Positions 39,577 through 48,241 of a DNA stretch of 64,000 bases are shown one piece after another. Numbering within the stretch: the first letter of the stretch is position 1; the number at the start of each line of letters is the position of its first letter. The notes under the pieces were generated by a model. That model made no database searches, was not told where the DNA came from, and saw nothing but the letters and a program-made list of their open reading frames with translations. The DNA is from a bacterium. Its GTDB lineage: Bacteria > Krumholzibacteriota > Krumholzibacteriia > LZORAL124-64-63. Made by a program: the position numbers and the translations under genes. The stretch spans positions 62,001 through 126,000 of the forward strand of contig JAAEQC010000057.1 of the NCBI GenBank assembly GCA_024231905.1. Reading direction: 5' to 3'.

Positions 39577-41525
39577 ACCGGGCCGGCGGCAGAGGGCGTC
39601 GCCACTGGTGGCTCTGGGCCTTCCTGGCCGTCCTCGCCCTGGCCGGCTGGTCCGTGATTCTCGTCCAGGCCGAGCACTCGGTCTTCGGTCTCGTACCCAT
39701 CCTCGACGAGGTCTTCTATCTGGACCGGGCCGCCGGCCTGGAGAGCCTGCGCCCGCCGGACGGCGAATCCCACTTCATGTCCCCCCTCTATCCCCTGTTG
39801 GCCAAGGCCGCTGGTGCAGGTGGTGGAGTGCCCGACGACCGGGTGGTGCCGCCTGCCCAGCTGAGGGGACTGCGCCTGCTGCAGATCGCCTGCTGGTGCG
39901 GCGTCGTGTTCCTGGTGCGGCTGGCGGCGGGACGCCTGCTTCCGGCGCAGACGCCCCGCCGCGACCTGTTGGTCTGGCTGCCGTCCCTGCTGACGGCCGG
40001 GTACCTGCCCTTCGCCGTCTACGCACTGACCGCACTGGTTGAAGCTCCTTCTCTGTTGCTGACCACGGTGGCTCTGGTGCTGGTCCTACCGGACGACCGT
40101 GGCCGTCCGGCCGGGTTGCCGGCGGTGTTGGCGGCGGGTCTGGCTCTCGGCGCCGCCGGTCTCCTGCGCGGGACGGCCGTGGCGCTGGTGCCCGTGGCTG
40201 CGCTGATGGTCGCGACCGGCGGCCCGCGGCGGCGTCTGCCGGCGGCGCTGGCCCTGGCCGCTGCCGCCCTGGCTGTGCAACTGCCGGCGACCGTCCACAA
40301 CAGCGTGGTGGAGGGACGGCTCGTGGGCCCGACCCTCAATGGCGGCGTGAATCTGGCCATCGGCAACGGTCCCGAAGCCAACGGATTCTACGTGGCCGTG
40401 GTCCCCGGTGACTGGCGCCACGATCCGGCGGGCCGGGCACACCTGGCCCAGGAGACCGGGCGCGCGGGCATGAGTCTCGCCGAGGCGGATCGGATCTGGG
40501 CCGGCCGGGCCTGGCGGGAGATGCGCGCGCGGCCTGTTCGCACGGCTGGCCTCTGGGTCAAGAAGATGTGGCTGCATTTGCAGGCCTGGGAGATCGATCA
40601 GCTCACGCCTCTGGCCGGGTGGCGCCGCACGGTGCCCGCCCTTCGTTTGCTGCTGGTGCCGTGGTTCGCCGTGGTGGCGTTGGCCTCGGCGGGTGTGGCC
40701 GACCTGGTCTGGCGCCGTCCACCGGGCTGGTGGCGACTACCCGCCTGGGCCGGTGCGCTCCTGGCCGTGCAGAGCCTTTTCTTCGTGGTGACACGCTACC
40801 GGTTGGGCTTGCTGCCGGTCCTGGCGGTGCTGGCTGCCTGCGGCGCCGCGGCCCTGCTCCGGCGTCCGCGGCCGGCTCTCGCCGGCCTGGTTGCCGGGTT
40901 GTTGCTTGCAGTGCCCTGGGGTTTGGGAGATGTCCAGGATCTGTGGGGTGCTCAGGCTCTGGCCAACGAGGCCAACCGCCGGGCCGAACTGGGTCTGGCC
41001 CGTGGCTCGGCGGCCGAGCTGGAGCAGTCCGAGGAACTCTACCGGCGAGCCGTGAACGAAGGGGCCGAGGGTCCCGCCGTGTGGCTGGGCTTGACCGCGT
41101 TGCTGCAACGGGAGGGCAAGCGCGATGCGGCCTTGGACGTCGCCCTGGAAGGAATCCGTCGCGAGCACCAGAGCGTGGAGTTGCGGCACGTTGTAGCGTC
41201 GATGCTGCAGGAGAGCGGCGATCCCGAGGCGGCGGCGCGCCACCTGCGGGCGATCCTGGTTCGGGACCCGGGCGATGCCGAGGCCCTGCACAACCTGGTC
41301 GTCCTGGAGGCCGAACTGCGCAACCCGGAGGAAGCCGAGCGCCTGGCCCGGCGACTGGTGGACCTGCGGCCGGACTGGGCCCAGTCCTACCTGGACCTGG
41401 GTGTCGTCCTGGCCCGGAAAGGTGACAGCGCAGGGGCCGGAGAGGTCTTCCGGCGGGGGCTGGCGGCCGTCCCTGGCGATGCTCGCCTGGCCGAGAACCT
41501 GCGCCGGCTGCAACCCGCCCAATAG
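39573..41525 (+). CDS. GT-C-type glycosyltransferase-like membrane protein with C-terminal TPRs
   Basis: A 650-residue protein that starts with GTG overlapping the ychF stop by four bases. The N-terminal 450 residues hold about nine hydrophobic segments and a GT39/ArnT-like pattern: VPILDEVFYLDRA, with the acidic Asp-Glu in the first periplasmic loop, then SHFMSPLYPLLAK. After about residue 465 the chain becomes a TPR array of five or so repeats (ELYRRAVNEGAEGPAVWLGLTALLQREGKRDAALDVALEGI, later WAQSYLDLGVVLARKGDSAGAGEVFRRGL). The membrane half probably transfers a sugar from a polyprenyl carrier to protein or lipid; the acceptor is unknown. The TPR domain may bind partners. Confidence 0.78.
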   Translation: MNRAGGRGRRHWWLWAFLAVLALAGWSVILVQAEHSVFGLVPILDEVFYLDRAAGLESLRPPDGESHFMSPLYPLLAKAAGAGGGVPDDRVVPPAQLRGLRLLQIACWCGVVFLVRLAAGRLLPAQTPRRDLLVWLPSLLTAGYLPFAVYALTALVEAPSLLLTTVALVLVLPDDRGRPAGLPAVLAAGLALGAAGLLRGTAVALVPVAALMVATGGPRRRLPAALALAAAALAVQLPATVHNSVVEGRLVGPTLNGGVNLAIGNGPEANGFYVAVVPGDWRHDPAGRAHLAQETGRAGMSLAEADRIWAGRAWREMRARPVRTAGLWVKKMWLHLQAWEIDQLTPLAGWRRTVPALRLLLVPWFAVVALASAGVADLVWRRPPGWWRLPAWAGALLAVQSLFFVVTRYRLGLLPVLAVLAACGAAALLRRPRPALAGLVAGLLLAVPWGLGDVQDLWGAQALANEANRRAELGLARGSAAELEQSEELYRRAVNEGAEGPAVWLGLTALLQREGKRDAALDVALEGIRREHQSVELRHVVASMLQESGDPEAAARHLRAILVRDPGDAEALHNLVVLEAELRNPEEAERLARRLVDLRPDWAQSYLDLGVVLARKGDSAGAGEVFRRGLAAVPGDARLAENLRRLQPAQ

Positions 41526-41641
41526 GTTTCGAAACTACTTCAAAAATAACTGCGCTGGTTCCCGCCAGCCGTCGCGTTGGGTATGGCATGAGAGGCTGCC
41601 AAGAACCCAGAACGGACCAGGATCCGGAAGGAGCAACGATC

Positions 41642-42223
41642 ATGAAGACCACGAACCGCAAGACCATCGTCATCGCCACGCTGGCGATCATCACCCTCAC
41701 TGCGGGGGCGGCCATGGCCCAGGGACAGGGCAACGGGAAGTTCGGACAGGGGCAGGGACAAGGCCAATTCTGCAAGCCCGGTGGCCAGGGGCAGCGCGGA
41801 GAGCGCATGGCCCAGGTCCTCGAACTCACCGACGAGCAGCAGACGAAGATCCAGGAGCTACGCGACGCCAACCGCGAGAAGAACCTGGAACTGAAGAAGG
41901 AGCTGGCCCGCCTGCACAACGAATTCGAAGGCGAGATGCTCAAGGACGACGTGGATGCCAAGGCGGCCCTGAAGCTCCAGCAACGCATGGGCGATCTGCG
42001 CACGGAGATGCAGTCCAATCGCCTTGAGACTCGCTTGGCCGTTCGTGAGCAGTTGACGCCGGAGCAGCGGGACAAGATGCTGGCCATGGGCGGCAAGCAC
42101 GGCAAGCGCGGCGGTCGTCACGGCCGCGGCGTTTGCAGCCCGCGTCATGCCGGCTTCGGCCAGGGCGGTGGCCAGCGTGGTGACGGCTCCGGCCGGGCCC
42201 AGTGCCGCTTCGATAACGACTGA
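41642..42223 (+). CDS. Spy/CpxP-type periplasmic protein
   Basis: A 193-residue secreted protein with a signal peptide ending at GAAMAQ. The core is the long-helix LTxxQ fold: LELTDEQQTKIQELRDANREKN and later AVREQLTPEQRDKML, the two LTxxQ motifs expected of the Spy/CpxP/ZraP family. Gly/Gln-rich and Gly/His/Arg-rich tails flank it, ending in His- and Cys-containing residues (KHGKRGGRHGRGVCSPRH) that could bind metal. GGAAGGAGC precedes the ATG at 41642. It is 35 bases upstream of an ECF sigma gene, so it probably acts as an envelope-stress chaperone or sensor whose gene is in the sigma operon. Confidence 0.82.
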   Translation: MKTTNRKTIVIATLAIITLTAGAAMAQGQGNGKFGQGQGQGQFCKPGGQGQRGERMAQVLELTDEQQTKIQELRDANREKNLELKKELARLHNEFEGEMLKDDVDAKAALKLQQRMGDLRTEMQSNRLETRLAVREQLTPEQRDKMLAMGGKHGKRGGRHGRGVCSPRHAGFGQGGGQRGDGSGRAQCRFDND

Positions 42224-42258
42224 ATACGGCATGGACCGCGCTACTAGGAAGGTGACGG

Positions 42259-42813
42259 GTGGCCCACGCACTGGACGACGATACTCTGATGGCCCGCGTG
42301 GCCGAGGGCGAGGAGACGGCCTTTCGTCTCCTCGTCCAGCGGTGGGAGCCCGGTGTGCGCGCCTTCCTCATCCACATGCTCGGCAGCGTGGAGGAAGCGG
42401 AAGATCTGGCCCAGGACACCTTCGTGAAGGTCTTCGGGCAGGCCGGCCGCTACCGGCCCGAAGGGAAGTTCCAAAGCTGGCTTTTTCGCATCGCGGGCAA
42501 CCTGGCCCGCAGCCGGCTGAGGCGGCGGAAACTGGTAGGCTGGCTGAGCTTCGACCCGGTGGTGCACGACCGGGGCGGCGACGGACCTCGTCCCGACGAC
42601 GATCTGGTGGCCGACGAGCGGGCCCGGGCCGTGCGCCAGGCGCTGGAGAAGCTGCCCGAACGGCAACGGGCCGCCGTCACCCTGCACCGGTACCAGGGAT
42701 TGAAGTACCGGGAGATCGCCGAGGCCCTGGATACGACCCTGCCGGGGGTCGAATCCCTCATCCAGCGGGCCCTGGCTGCCCTGCGGCGGGAACTGGCGGG
42801 AAAGGTGGACTGA
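42259..42813 (+). CDS. ECF-type RNA polymerase sigma factor
   Basis: A 184-residue ECF sigma factor, typical length. Region 2 reads VAEGEETAFRLLVQRWEPGVRAFLIHMLGSVEEAEDLAQDTFVKVF, ending in the -10 recognition helix and FQSWLFRIAGNLARS. Region 4 reads QALEKLPERQRAAVTLHRYQGLKYREIAEALDTTLPGVESLIQRALAALRREL, with the helix-turn-helix for the -35 box. GTG 42259 has an AAGGTGACG leader. The anti-sigma gene begins one base after its stop codon, so the two are co-translated. Sensed signal is likely an envelope stress, given the Spy/CpxP-type genes on both sides. Confidence 0.95.
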   Translation: MAHALDDDTLMARVAEGEETAFRLLVQRWEPGVRAFLIHMLGSVEEAEDLAQDTFVKVFGQAGRYRPEGKFQSWLFRIAGNLARSRLRRRKLVGWLSFDPVVHDRGGDGPRPDDDLVADERARAVRQALEKLPERQRAAVTLHRYQGLKYREIAEALDTTLPGVESLIQRALAALRRELAGKVD

Positions 42814-42814
42814 C

Positions 42815-43267
42815 ATGGTAGACCACGTGAACGATCGGCTCGCGGCCTGGCTCGGCGATGAGACGTCGCCCGAGGAAGCCGCGGCTATCACCGCCCATCT
42901 CGAGGATTGTGACGCGTGCCGGCACGAGGCCGATGCCCTGCGGACGGCCTGGGACGTGCTCGGCGCGGTGGAGGTCCCGGCGCCGCAGACGTCGGTCTGG
43001 CCGGCGGTCCGCGCCCGTACGACGTCCCGGTCGGCGGGCGGTTTCGGCTTCACTGGCCACACGGTGTGGCGCGGCGCCATGGCCACAGCGGCGGTGGCGG
43101 TCGGCATCCTGCTGGGCAGCCTGGCGCCTGGCGGCAACCTGGCGGTGGCGGACGACAACGAGGAATTCGCGACCTGGCTCGACGCCGGCAGCTGGTCGGA
43201 AGACAGCGCCGGTGCCTCGGTCGCCCTTTGGCTCCAGGTGGAGGAAGAAGAGGAGGCGACGCCATGA
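42815..43267 (+). CDS. Anti-sigma factor with zinc-finger (zf-HC2) domain
   Basis: A 150-residue membrane-bound anti-sigma factor. The N-terminal cytoplasmic zinc domain carries His 28, Cys 32 and Cys 35 (HLEDCDAC), the ZAS-type HxxxCxxC motif that grips ECF sigma factors. One membrane span follows (AMATAAVAVGILLGSLAP, about 87-105), then a short acidic periplasmic tail ending in EEEEEATP. It should bind and hold the preceding sigma factor until a periplasmic signal acts. The coding end overlaps the next gene (ATGA). Confidence 0.9.
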   Translation: MVDHVNDRLAAWLGDETSPEEAAAITAHLEDCDACRHEADALRTAWDVLGAVEVPAPQTSVWPAVRARTTSRSAGGFGFTGHTVWRGAMATAAVAVGILLGSLAPGGNLAVADDNEEFATWLDAGSWSEDSAGASVALWLQVEEEEEATP

Positions 43268-43827
43268 GATGGTTGCTGGTCGTGGTCCTGATGGTTTCGC
43301 TCGGCCTGAACGCGGGATTGGCCTGGCGCCTGAGCCGGTTTGAGGACCGGGCCGGGCCGCCGGATCGCCCCTGGAACGAGAAGGCCGGCCACGCCCTGCG
43401 CGACACGAGCAAGTGGCGCGGCTTCCTGGAGCGCCGCCTGGAACACTTGCGGCGGGAACTCGATCTCGACGAGAACCAGGTCGATGCTTTCCGAACCCTG
43501 CACAGCGAGGCCCACGGCCTGGGACGGCGTTTCCGCAACGTGCAGTCGAGCCGCCTCGAGGTCTTCGAGCGGGTCGTCGACGGCCAGATCGACCCCGACG
43601 GCGTTCGTGCCGCCGTCACCGAATTGAGTCGGCGGCAGGCCGCAGTCGATTCACTGATCGTGGAAAAAGTGCTGCAGGAACTGGAGATCCTCAGACCCGA
43701 GCAGCGTTCCGAGTACCTGCGCATGCTGCCCCGGGAACGGTTCGGCGGCCGCGGACCGGGTGAGCATGGGCGAGGCGGTGGCCGGAACGGCCAGGGTCGC
43801 CGTACCGGGCCTCCCGACGGCGGATAA
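43264..43827 (+). CDS. Membrane-anchored Spy/CpxP-like (heavy-metal sensor type) protein
   Basis: A 187-residue protein starting at ATG 43264, overlapping the anti-sigma stop. A single N-terminal membrane segment (LLVVVLMVSLGLNAGLAW) anchors a periplasmic helical domain: EHLRRELDLDENQVDAFRTLHSEAHGLGRRFRNVQSSRLEVFERVVDG and later LEILRPEQRSEYLRMLP. The paired LxxxQ pattern and the length are those of CnrR/RcnR-like periplasmic 'heavy-metal resistance' proteins and CpxP relatives. The tail is Gly/Arg-rich. In this position it probably senses unfolded proteins or metals and feeds into the anti-sigma factor; this is inferred from gene order. Confidence 0.78.
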   Translation: MRWLLVVVLMVSLGLNAGLAWRLSRFEDRAGPPDRPWNEKAGHALRDTSKWRGFLERRLEHLRRELDLDENQVDAFRTLHSEAHGLGRRFRNVQSSRLEVFERVVDGQIDPDGVRAAVTELSRRQAAVDSLIVEKVLQELEILRPEQRSEYLRMLPRERFGGRGPGEHGRGGGRNGQGRRTGPPDGG

Positions 43828-43833
43828 TCCAGG

Positions 43834-43863
43834 TTGACAGCGCAGCCCGCGGTTTCTTATCTA
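43834..43863 (+). promoter_or_regulatory. Candidate sigma-70 promoter for the TPR lipoprotein gene
   Basis: A perfect TTGACA (43834-43839) is followed by 17 bases and TTATCT (43857-43862), or by 18 bases and TATCTA (43858-43863). A GCGGCG-GTTCG-CGCCGC hairpin lies just behind at 43875-43891, near the presumed transcript start. The remaining 137 bases to the gene show nothing I can name. Confidence 0.5.
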
Positions 43864-44028
43864 TTAACTGCGTAGCGGCGGTTCGCGCCGCCGTTTCCGC
43901 CCGAATCCCGGCGTATCCGGATGCGTCGAAGCGTCCGGGCTTGCTCCCCACCATCATTCCGGATGGCTCCGGGTTCCATACCGCCCCGCGCTGGCGCGCT
44001 GCACACTCCCGAGGGGGGATCGAATCTC

Positions 44029-45243
44029 ATGACCAGATCGCGATACGTCCCGCTGATCGTCCTGTTCGCTCTGGTGCTCGTGGCCGGCTGCCGGTCCGCC
44101 CATACGACCAGCGCCATCCTGTACATCGAGAACGAACAGAACTACGACAAGGCCGTGCAGGTGATCCAGGAGGGATTCCAGTACCGCGACGACGAGCCCG
44201 ACGCCTACTACTACTTGGGTGAGGCTTACAGCCATCTGGCCGAGGAGGCGGTGGAGGCCAACGATTTCAACGAGGCCACGAAGAACTACGGTCTGGCCTA
44301 CGAGGCCTACGCTCGCGCCCTGGACATCATGCCCGAGGAATGGGAAGAGCGGGTCGTCACTTCCCTGAAATACAACTACAACAACCGGCTCTCCCAGGCC
44401 AAGCGTGACTGGGACGAGAAGTACTACGAGCAGGCCGAGGGTCACCTGCGCCTGGCCTACTCCGCCTGGCCCGATTCGACGACGCCCATCAAGAGCATCG
44501 CCCGTATGAAGATGCAGATGGCCGCCGAGGATACTTTCCAGGCCGAGAGGAGCGATCTGCTGAACGAGGCCCTGTCGCTGCTCGACCAGGTCCTTGGCCA
44601 GAATCCCGAGGCCTACGACCTGCAGCTGGACAAGGCCAACGTGCTGGCCGCCCTGGACCGGAACCAGGAAGCGGGCACCATCTACGACACCCTGCTTTCC
44701 GAGCACGGCGACGACACGGTCCTGCTGGGCGAGATCGCCAACCTGGCCATCAACGAGGGCGACTTCGAGCGGGCGGGCGATTTCTACATCCGCATCGTGG
44801 ACCTCAACGAGGCCGACACGGACGCCGCCAACGACGACAACAACAAGGCCATGCTGCTCTACGCCGGCACCTGGTATTCGGATCGCAAGGTAGCCCGCTA
44901 CGAGGATTCCCTGGCCGCGCTTGAACGCGCCGCGGAATACGAGACGTTCCCGTCCGAGAACCTCATGCTGCAGCGCGTCCGCTCCTACTACAACTATGGC
45001 AAGAAACTCAAGGACGACGCCGGAACGGAAACCGATCCGGTGCGCAAGACCGAACTGGACACCGAGTGGAAATCGGTCATGCAACGCGCGGTGGAGGTGG
45101 GGGTCGCCATGACGAATTCGTACGTGACCAACGCCAACGGATTCTTCTATCTCTCGAGCGCTCAGCTCGAGTTGGGGGACTTCACCGCCGCCGAAGCCAA
45201 CTTGAACACCTATAACGAGCTTTCGGGATCCGGAACCCCCTAG
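44029..45243 (+). CDS. TPR-repeat lipoprotein
   Basis: A 404-residue lipoprotein; the lipobox is VAGC and the Cys should be residue 21. Helical repeats follow: YDKAVQVIQEGFQYRDDEPDAYYYLGEAY, then ALDIMPEEWEERVV, AYDLQLDKANVLAALDRNQEAGTIYDTLLSEH and GDFERAGDFYIRIVDLNEADTD. A final FFYLSSAQLELGDFTAAEANLNTYNEL ends the protein. ATG 44029 is preferred because it begins the signal peptide and GAGGGGGG lies upstream. It is an isolated gene between a stress operon and rho. Periplasmic scaffold or assembly role is likely but unproven. Confidence 0.8.
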   Translation: MTRSRYVPLIVLFALVLVAGCRSAHTTSAILYIENEQNYDKAVQVIQEGFQYRDDEPDAYYYLGEAYSHLAEEAVEANDFNEATKNYGLAYEAYARALDIMPEEWEERVVTSLKYNYNNRLSQAKRDWDEKYYEQAEGHLRLAYSAWPDSTTPIKSIARMKMQMAAEDTFQAERSDLLNEALSLLDQVLGQNPEAYDLQLDKANVLAALDRNQEAGTIYDTLLSEHGDDTVLLGEIANLAINEGDFERAGDFYIRIVDLNEADTDAANDDNNKAMLLYAGTWYSDRKVARYEDSLAALERAAEYETFPSENLMLQRVRSYYNYGKKLKDDAGTETDPVRKTELDTEWKSVMQRAVEVGVAMTNSYVTNANGFFYLSSAQLELGDFTAAEANLNTYNELSGSGTP

Positions 45244-45269
45244 GGATCCGGTGTCCTGCCAACGTACCC

Positions 45270-45296
45270 TGCCGCGGCGGAACGTCCGCCGCGGCA
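45270..45296 (+). terminator. Perfect hairpin between the TPR gene and rho
   Basis: TGCCGCGGCGGA (45270-45281) pairs perfectly with TCCGCCGCGGCA (45285-45296) around a three-base ACG loop, a twelve-pair stem. No T-run follows. It lies 26 bases after the TPR gene stop and upstream of the rho promoter. Confidence 0.55.
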
Positions 45297-45311
45297 CGGA
45301 TAGAGAAACGG

Positions 45312-45341
45312 TTCACCTTCCGGCGCGTTTCGTGCTAGAAT
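45312..45341 (+). promoter_or_regulatory. Candidate sigma-70 promoter for rho
   Basis: TTCACC (45312-45317), 18-base spacer and TAGAAT (45336-45341). The leader to the rho ATG is about 135 bases, a usual length for rho mRNAs that are autoregulated. The leader holds no clear ORF. Confidence 0.45.
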
Positions 45342-45483
45342 GGGAACACCAGCCGGGGCCTGAGGGCCCGCACAGGCGATCCCAGGAGAACAGCGGAAAC
45401 GAATCTACGGGTATGATCCCGCCGGCCGATCGCGCGTCTATTCGCGCGCACCCACCCACCACCACCTTCGTCCGAGGAATGAA

Positions 45484-46731
45484 ATGGATATCAAGGAACT
45501 GCAGGAGATGAACATCCACGAACTCGTGGAAGTGGCCCGGGGCATGAACATCGAGGCCCTGAGCACCCTGCGCAAATCGGAACTCATCTTCAAGATTCTC
45601 GAGGGGCAGACCGAAAAGAACGGTCTGATCTACGCCGAGGGCGTGCTGCAGGTGCTGGCCGAAGGCTACGGTTTTCTCCGCTCGGCCAAGTTCAACTACC
45701 TGCCCGGCCCCGACGACATCTACCTCTCGCCGTCCCAGATCAAGAAGTTCGACCTGAAGACCGGCGACACGGTGGCCGGCCAGGTACGTCCGCCCAAGGA
45801 CAACGAGCGGTATTTTGCCCTGCTGAAGGTGGAGTCGGTCAACTACAAGGATCCGGACACGGCCAAGAAGGTCACCCTCTTCGACAACCTGACGCCGTTG
45901 TATCCCGAGGAGATGCTCAATCTCGAGCACAACCCCAAGAACATGACCACCCGGCTGGTCAACCTGCTGGCACCCATCGGCAAGGGGCAGCGCGGGCTCA
46001 TCGTCTCGCCGCCGCGCGCCGGCAAGACCATGATTCTCCAGAAGATCGCCAATGCCATCAGCGAGAATCATCCGGAGGTGCACCTGATCGTGCTGCTCAT
46101 CGACGAGCGGCCCGAGGAGGTCACGGACATGGCCCGGTCGGTGGACGGCGAGGTCGTCAGTTCCACCTTCGACGAGCCCGCCGAGCGCCATGTGCAGGTG
46201 GCGAACATGGTGCTTGCAAAAAGTCGACGCCTGGTGGAGAACGGCATGGACGTGGTCATCCTGCTGGACTCGATCACCCGCCTGGCCCGGGCCCACAACG
46301 CCGTGGTGCCCCACTCGGGCAAGATCCTCTCCGGCGGTGTCGACTCCAACGCCCTGCAGAAGCCCAAGCGCTTCTTCGGCGCGGCGCGGAACATCGAGGA
46401 CGGCGGCTCCCTGACGATCATCGCCACGGCCCTGATCGAGACGGGCAGCCGTATGGACGAGGTCATCTTCGAGGAGTTCAAGGGTACGGGCAACATGGAG
46501 CTGGTCCTGGACCGCAAGATCGCCGACCGCCGCGTCTACCCGGCCATCGACATCTTCAAGTCCGGCACCCGTAAGGAGGACCTGCTCATCCCCCACAAGG
46601 ACCTGGGCAAGATCTGGGTGCTCCGGAAGTACCTGAGCGACTACAATCCCATCGAGGCCATGGAATTCCTCATCGACAAGCTGGGCAAGACCAAGGACAA
46701 CGAGCAGTTCCTGGGGGCAATGAACGCCTGA
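45484..46731 (+). CDS. rho: Transcription termination factor Rho
   Basis: A 415-residue hexameric RNA helicase/translocase. The N-terminal Rho-N helix bundle ([22 protein letters not shown]) and the cold-shock RNA-binding fold with GYGFLRS and [24 protein letters not shown] are intact. Walker A is SPPRAGKT (about 178-185), Walker [14 protein letters not shown], and the Q/R loops are represented by [29 protein letters not shown]. Length matches E. coli Rho (419). GAGGAATGAA precedes the ATG. It heads the run rho - rpmE - DUF1385 - prfA - prmC - murA. Confidence 0.97.
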   Translation: MDIKELQEMNIHELVEVARGMNIEALSTLRKSELIFKILEGQTEKNGLIYAEGVLQVLAEGYGFLRSAKFNYLPGPDDIYLSPSQIKKFDLKTGDTVAGQVRPPKDNERYFALLKVESVNYKDPDTAKKVTLFDNLTPLYPEEMLNLEHNPKNMTTRLVNLLAPIGKGQRGLIVSPPRAGKTMILQKIANAISENHPEVHLIVLLIDERPEEVTDMARSVDGEVVSSTFDEPAERHVQVANMVLAKSRRLVENGMDVVILLDSITRLARAHNAVVPHSGKILSGGVDSNALQKPKRFFGAARNIEDGGSLTIIATALIETGSRMDEVIFEEFKGTGNMELVLDRKIADRRVYPAIDIFKSGTRKEDLLIPHKDLGKIWVLRKYLSDYNPIEAMEFLIDKLGKTKDNEQFLGAMNA

Positions 46732-46834
46732 CCGGGCTGGAATTCAGGGTCACGCCGGGTCCCCGGAGGCGAATTCCTCCTTGCGCGGGCCGGATCAGGG
46801 TATTTCTTTGTGGCCTCGAGCCGGATCATTGGAA

Positions 46835-47074
46835 ATGGCGAAAAGGCAGCGTAAGGAAATGAAGAACAAACTGCATCCCGATTACGTCGACTGCGAGATC
46901 ACCTGCCTCTGCGGCAACGTGATCCAGACCCGTTCGACCAAAGCCAAGCTCAGCGTCGAGATCTGCTCCAACTGCCACCCGTTCTTCACGGGCCAGCAGA
47001 AGATCGTCGACACCGCCGGCCGCGTGGAGCGCTTCCGCAAGCGCTACGAGAACGTGGAGTACGGCAAGAAGTAG
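46835..47074 (+). CDS. rpmE: 50S ribosomal protein L31
   Basis: A 79-residue L31 of the zinc-containing (C+) type: Cys residues in CEITCLCG and [10 protein letters not shown] form the zinc ribbon. The family core begins [11 protein letters not shown], so the true start may be ATG 46859 (71 residues, AAGGAA directly before it); ATG 46835 adds the basic leader MAKRQRKE. Neither has an ideally spaced ribosome site. Located right after rho, as in many bacteria. Confidence 0.9.
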   Translation: MAKRQRKEMKNKLHPDYVDCEITCLCGNVIQTRSTKAKLSVEICSNCHPFFTGQQKIVDTAGRVERFRKRYENVEYGKK

Positions 47075-47144
47075 GTCGAACGCCGCCCGGGCACACCGGG
47101 ACGGGGATATCGCGAGAGCGCCGTGGTTGACCGACCCGGCGCTT

Positions 47145-47172
47145 TTGCTATTTCAACCGGAGGCGTTATATC
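47145..47172 (+). promoter_or_regulatory. Candidate sigma-70 promoter before the DUF1385 gene
   Basis: TTGCTA (47145-47150), 16-base spacer and TATATC (47167-47172). It lies 47 bases before the ATG at 47219, suggesting that the DUF1385 - prfA - prmC - murA run may be transcribed apart from rpmE. Confidence 0.4.
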
Positions 47173-47218
47173 TACCAGGACACGAGAATCATCTTCAGGC
47201 AATCGGACCGAGGATCAC

Positions 47219-48241
47219 ATGAGCGAAACCAATCCGCAGCCGGACGCCACGACGACGCCCGATGAGATCAGCAGCGGCGATGCCCGGCAGATGGACATGG
47301 CCGTGGGCGGGCAGGCCCTCATTGAGGGCGTGATGATGCGTAGCCCGAAGTACCTGGCCATGGCCGTGCGCACGCCGGACCAGCGCATCGTCGTCCGCAA
47401 GAAGGTCTTCAACAGCGTGGTCAAGAAGCTGAAGTTCCTGAACATTCCGGTGCTGCGGGGCGGTGTCCACCTGCTGGAGACCATGGGCCTGGGCATCGAC
47501 GCCCTCATGTTCTCGGCCGACCAGGCCGCCAGCGAGGACCGGATCGACCAGCAGAAGGCCTCCAAGAAGGACATGGCCATCATGTGGGCCACCGTGGCCT
47601 TCTCCTTCGTCCTCTCCCTGGGGCTCTTCTTCTACCTGCCGATCATCCTGACCGACCTGGTGGTGGGCAAGGACGAGGGCAGCCTGGTGTGGAACGGCGT
47701 GGACGGCCTGTTCCGGGTCGTCATGTTCGTGACCTACCTGTGGGGCGTCAGCAAGCTGCCCGACATGGCCCGCGTCTTCCAGTACCACGGCTCCGAGCAC
47801 AAGTCGATCCACGCCTTCGAGAACGGGTGCAGCCTCGACGCCGACGGCGCGCGACCCTGGACTACGCTCCATCCGCGCTGCGGCACGAGCTTCCTCTTTT
47901 TCGTCATGCTCATCTCCATCGTGGTCTTCTCGTTCCTGGGCCGGCCCGAGGACATTCCCGACCGGCTGCAGCGCCTGGCCTTTGTGCCGCTCATCGGCGG
48001 CCTGGCCTACGAGGCCATCAAGCTGTCGGGCAAGTACGGCAAGGCCTGGTTCGTGCGGCCGGCCATCTGGCCGGGCCTCATGCTCCAGAAGATCACCACC
48101 AGCGAGCCCGACGACGACCAGCTCACCGTGGCCATGGCCGCCCTGCGCGCCGCCCTCACGCCCGAGGCGGACGACTTCAAGGAGCGGGTCTTCTACGAGA
48201 TGCCCGACGAGCCCGCGGCCGTCGAGGGGAGCGCGTCGTGA
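47219..48241 (+). CDS. DUF1385 (YqhQ-like) membrane protein
   Basis: A 340-residue polytopic membrane protein. The DUF1385 signature is clear: [23 protein letters not shown], later [16 protein letters not shown], and [17 protein letters not shown] followed by [14 protein letters not shown]. There are about four membrane helices. The family is widespread and often sits next to rpmE and prfA; its function is not established. ATG 47219 gives a soluble lead-in of 28 residues. The stop overlaps the GTG start of prfA. Confidence 0.93.
   Translation: MSETNPQPDATTTPDEISSGDARQMDMAVGGQALIEGVMMRSPKYLAMAVRTPDQRIVVRKKVFNSVVKKLKFLNIPVLRGGVHLLETMGLGIDALMFSADQAASEDRIDQQKASKKDMAIMWATVAFSFVLSLGLFFYLPIILTDLVVGKDEGSLVWNGVDGLFRVVMFVTYLWGVSKLPDMARVFQYHGSEHKSIHAFENGCSLDADGARPWTTLHPRCGTSFLFFVMLISIVVFSFLGRPEDIPDRLQRLAFVPLIGGLAYEAIKLSGKYGKAWFVRPAIWPGLMLQKITTSEPDDDQLTVAMAALRAALTPEADDFKERVFYEMPDEPAAVEGSAS

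Noticed and set aside
46835-46858. An unusual N-terminal extension on ribosomal protein L31
   Set aside because: An equally possible start at 46859 gives the normal L31 length, so the extension cannot be claimed.
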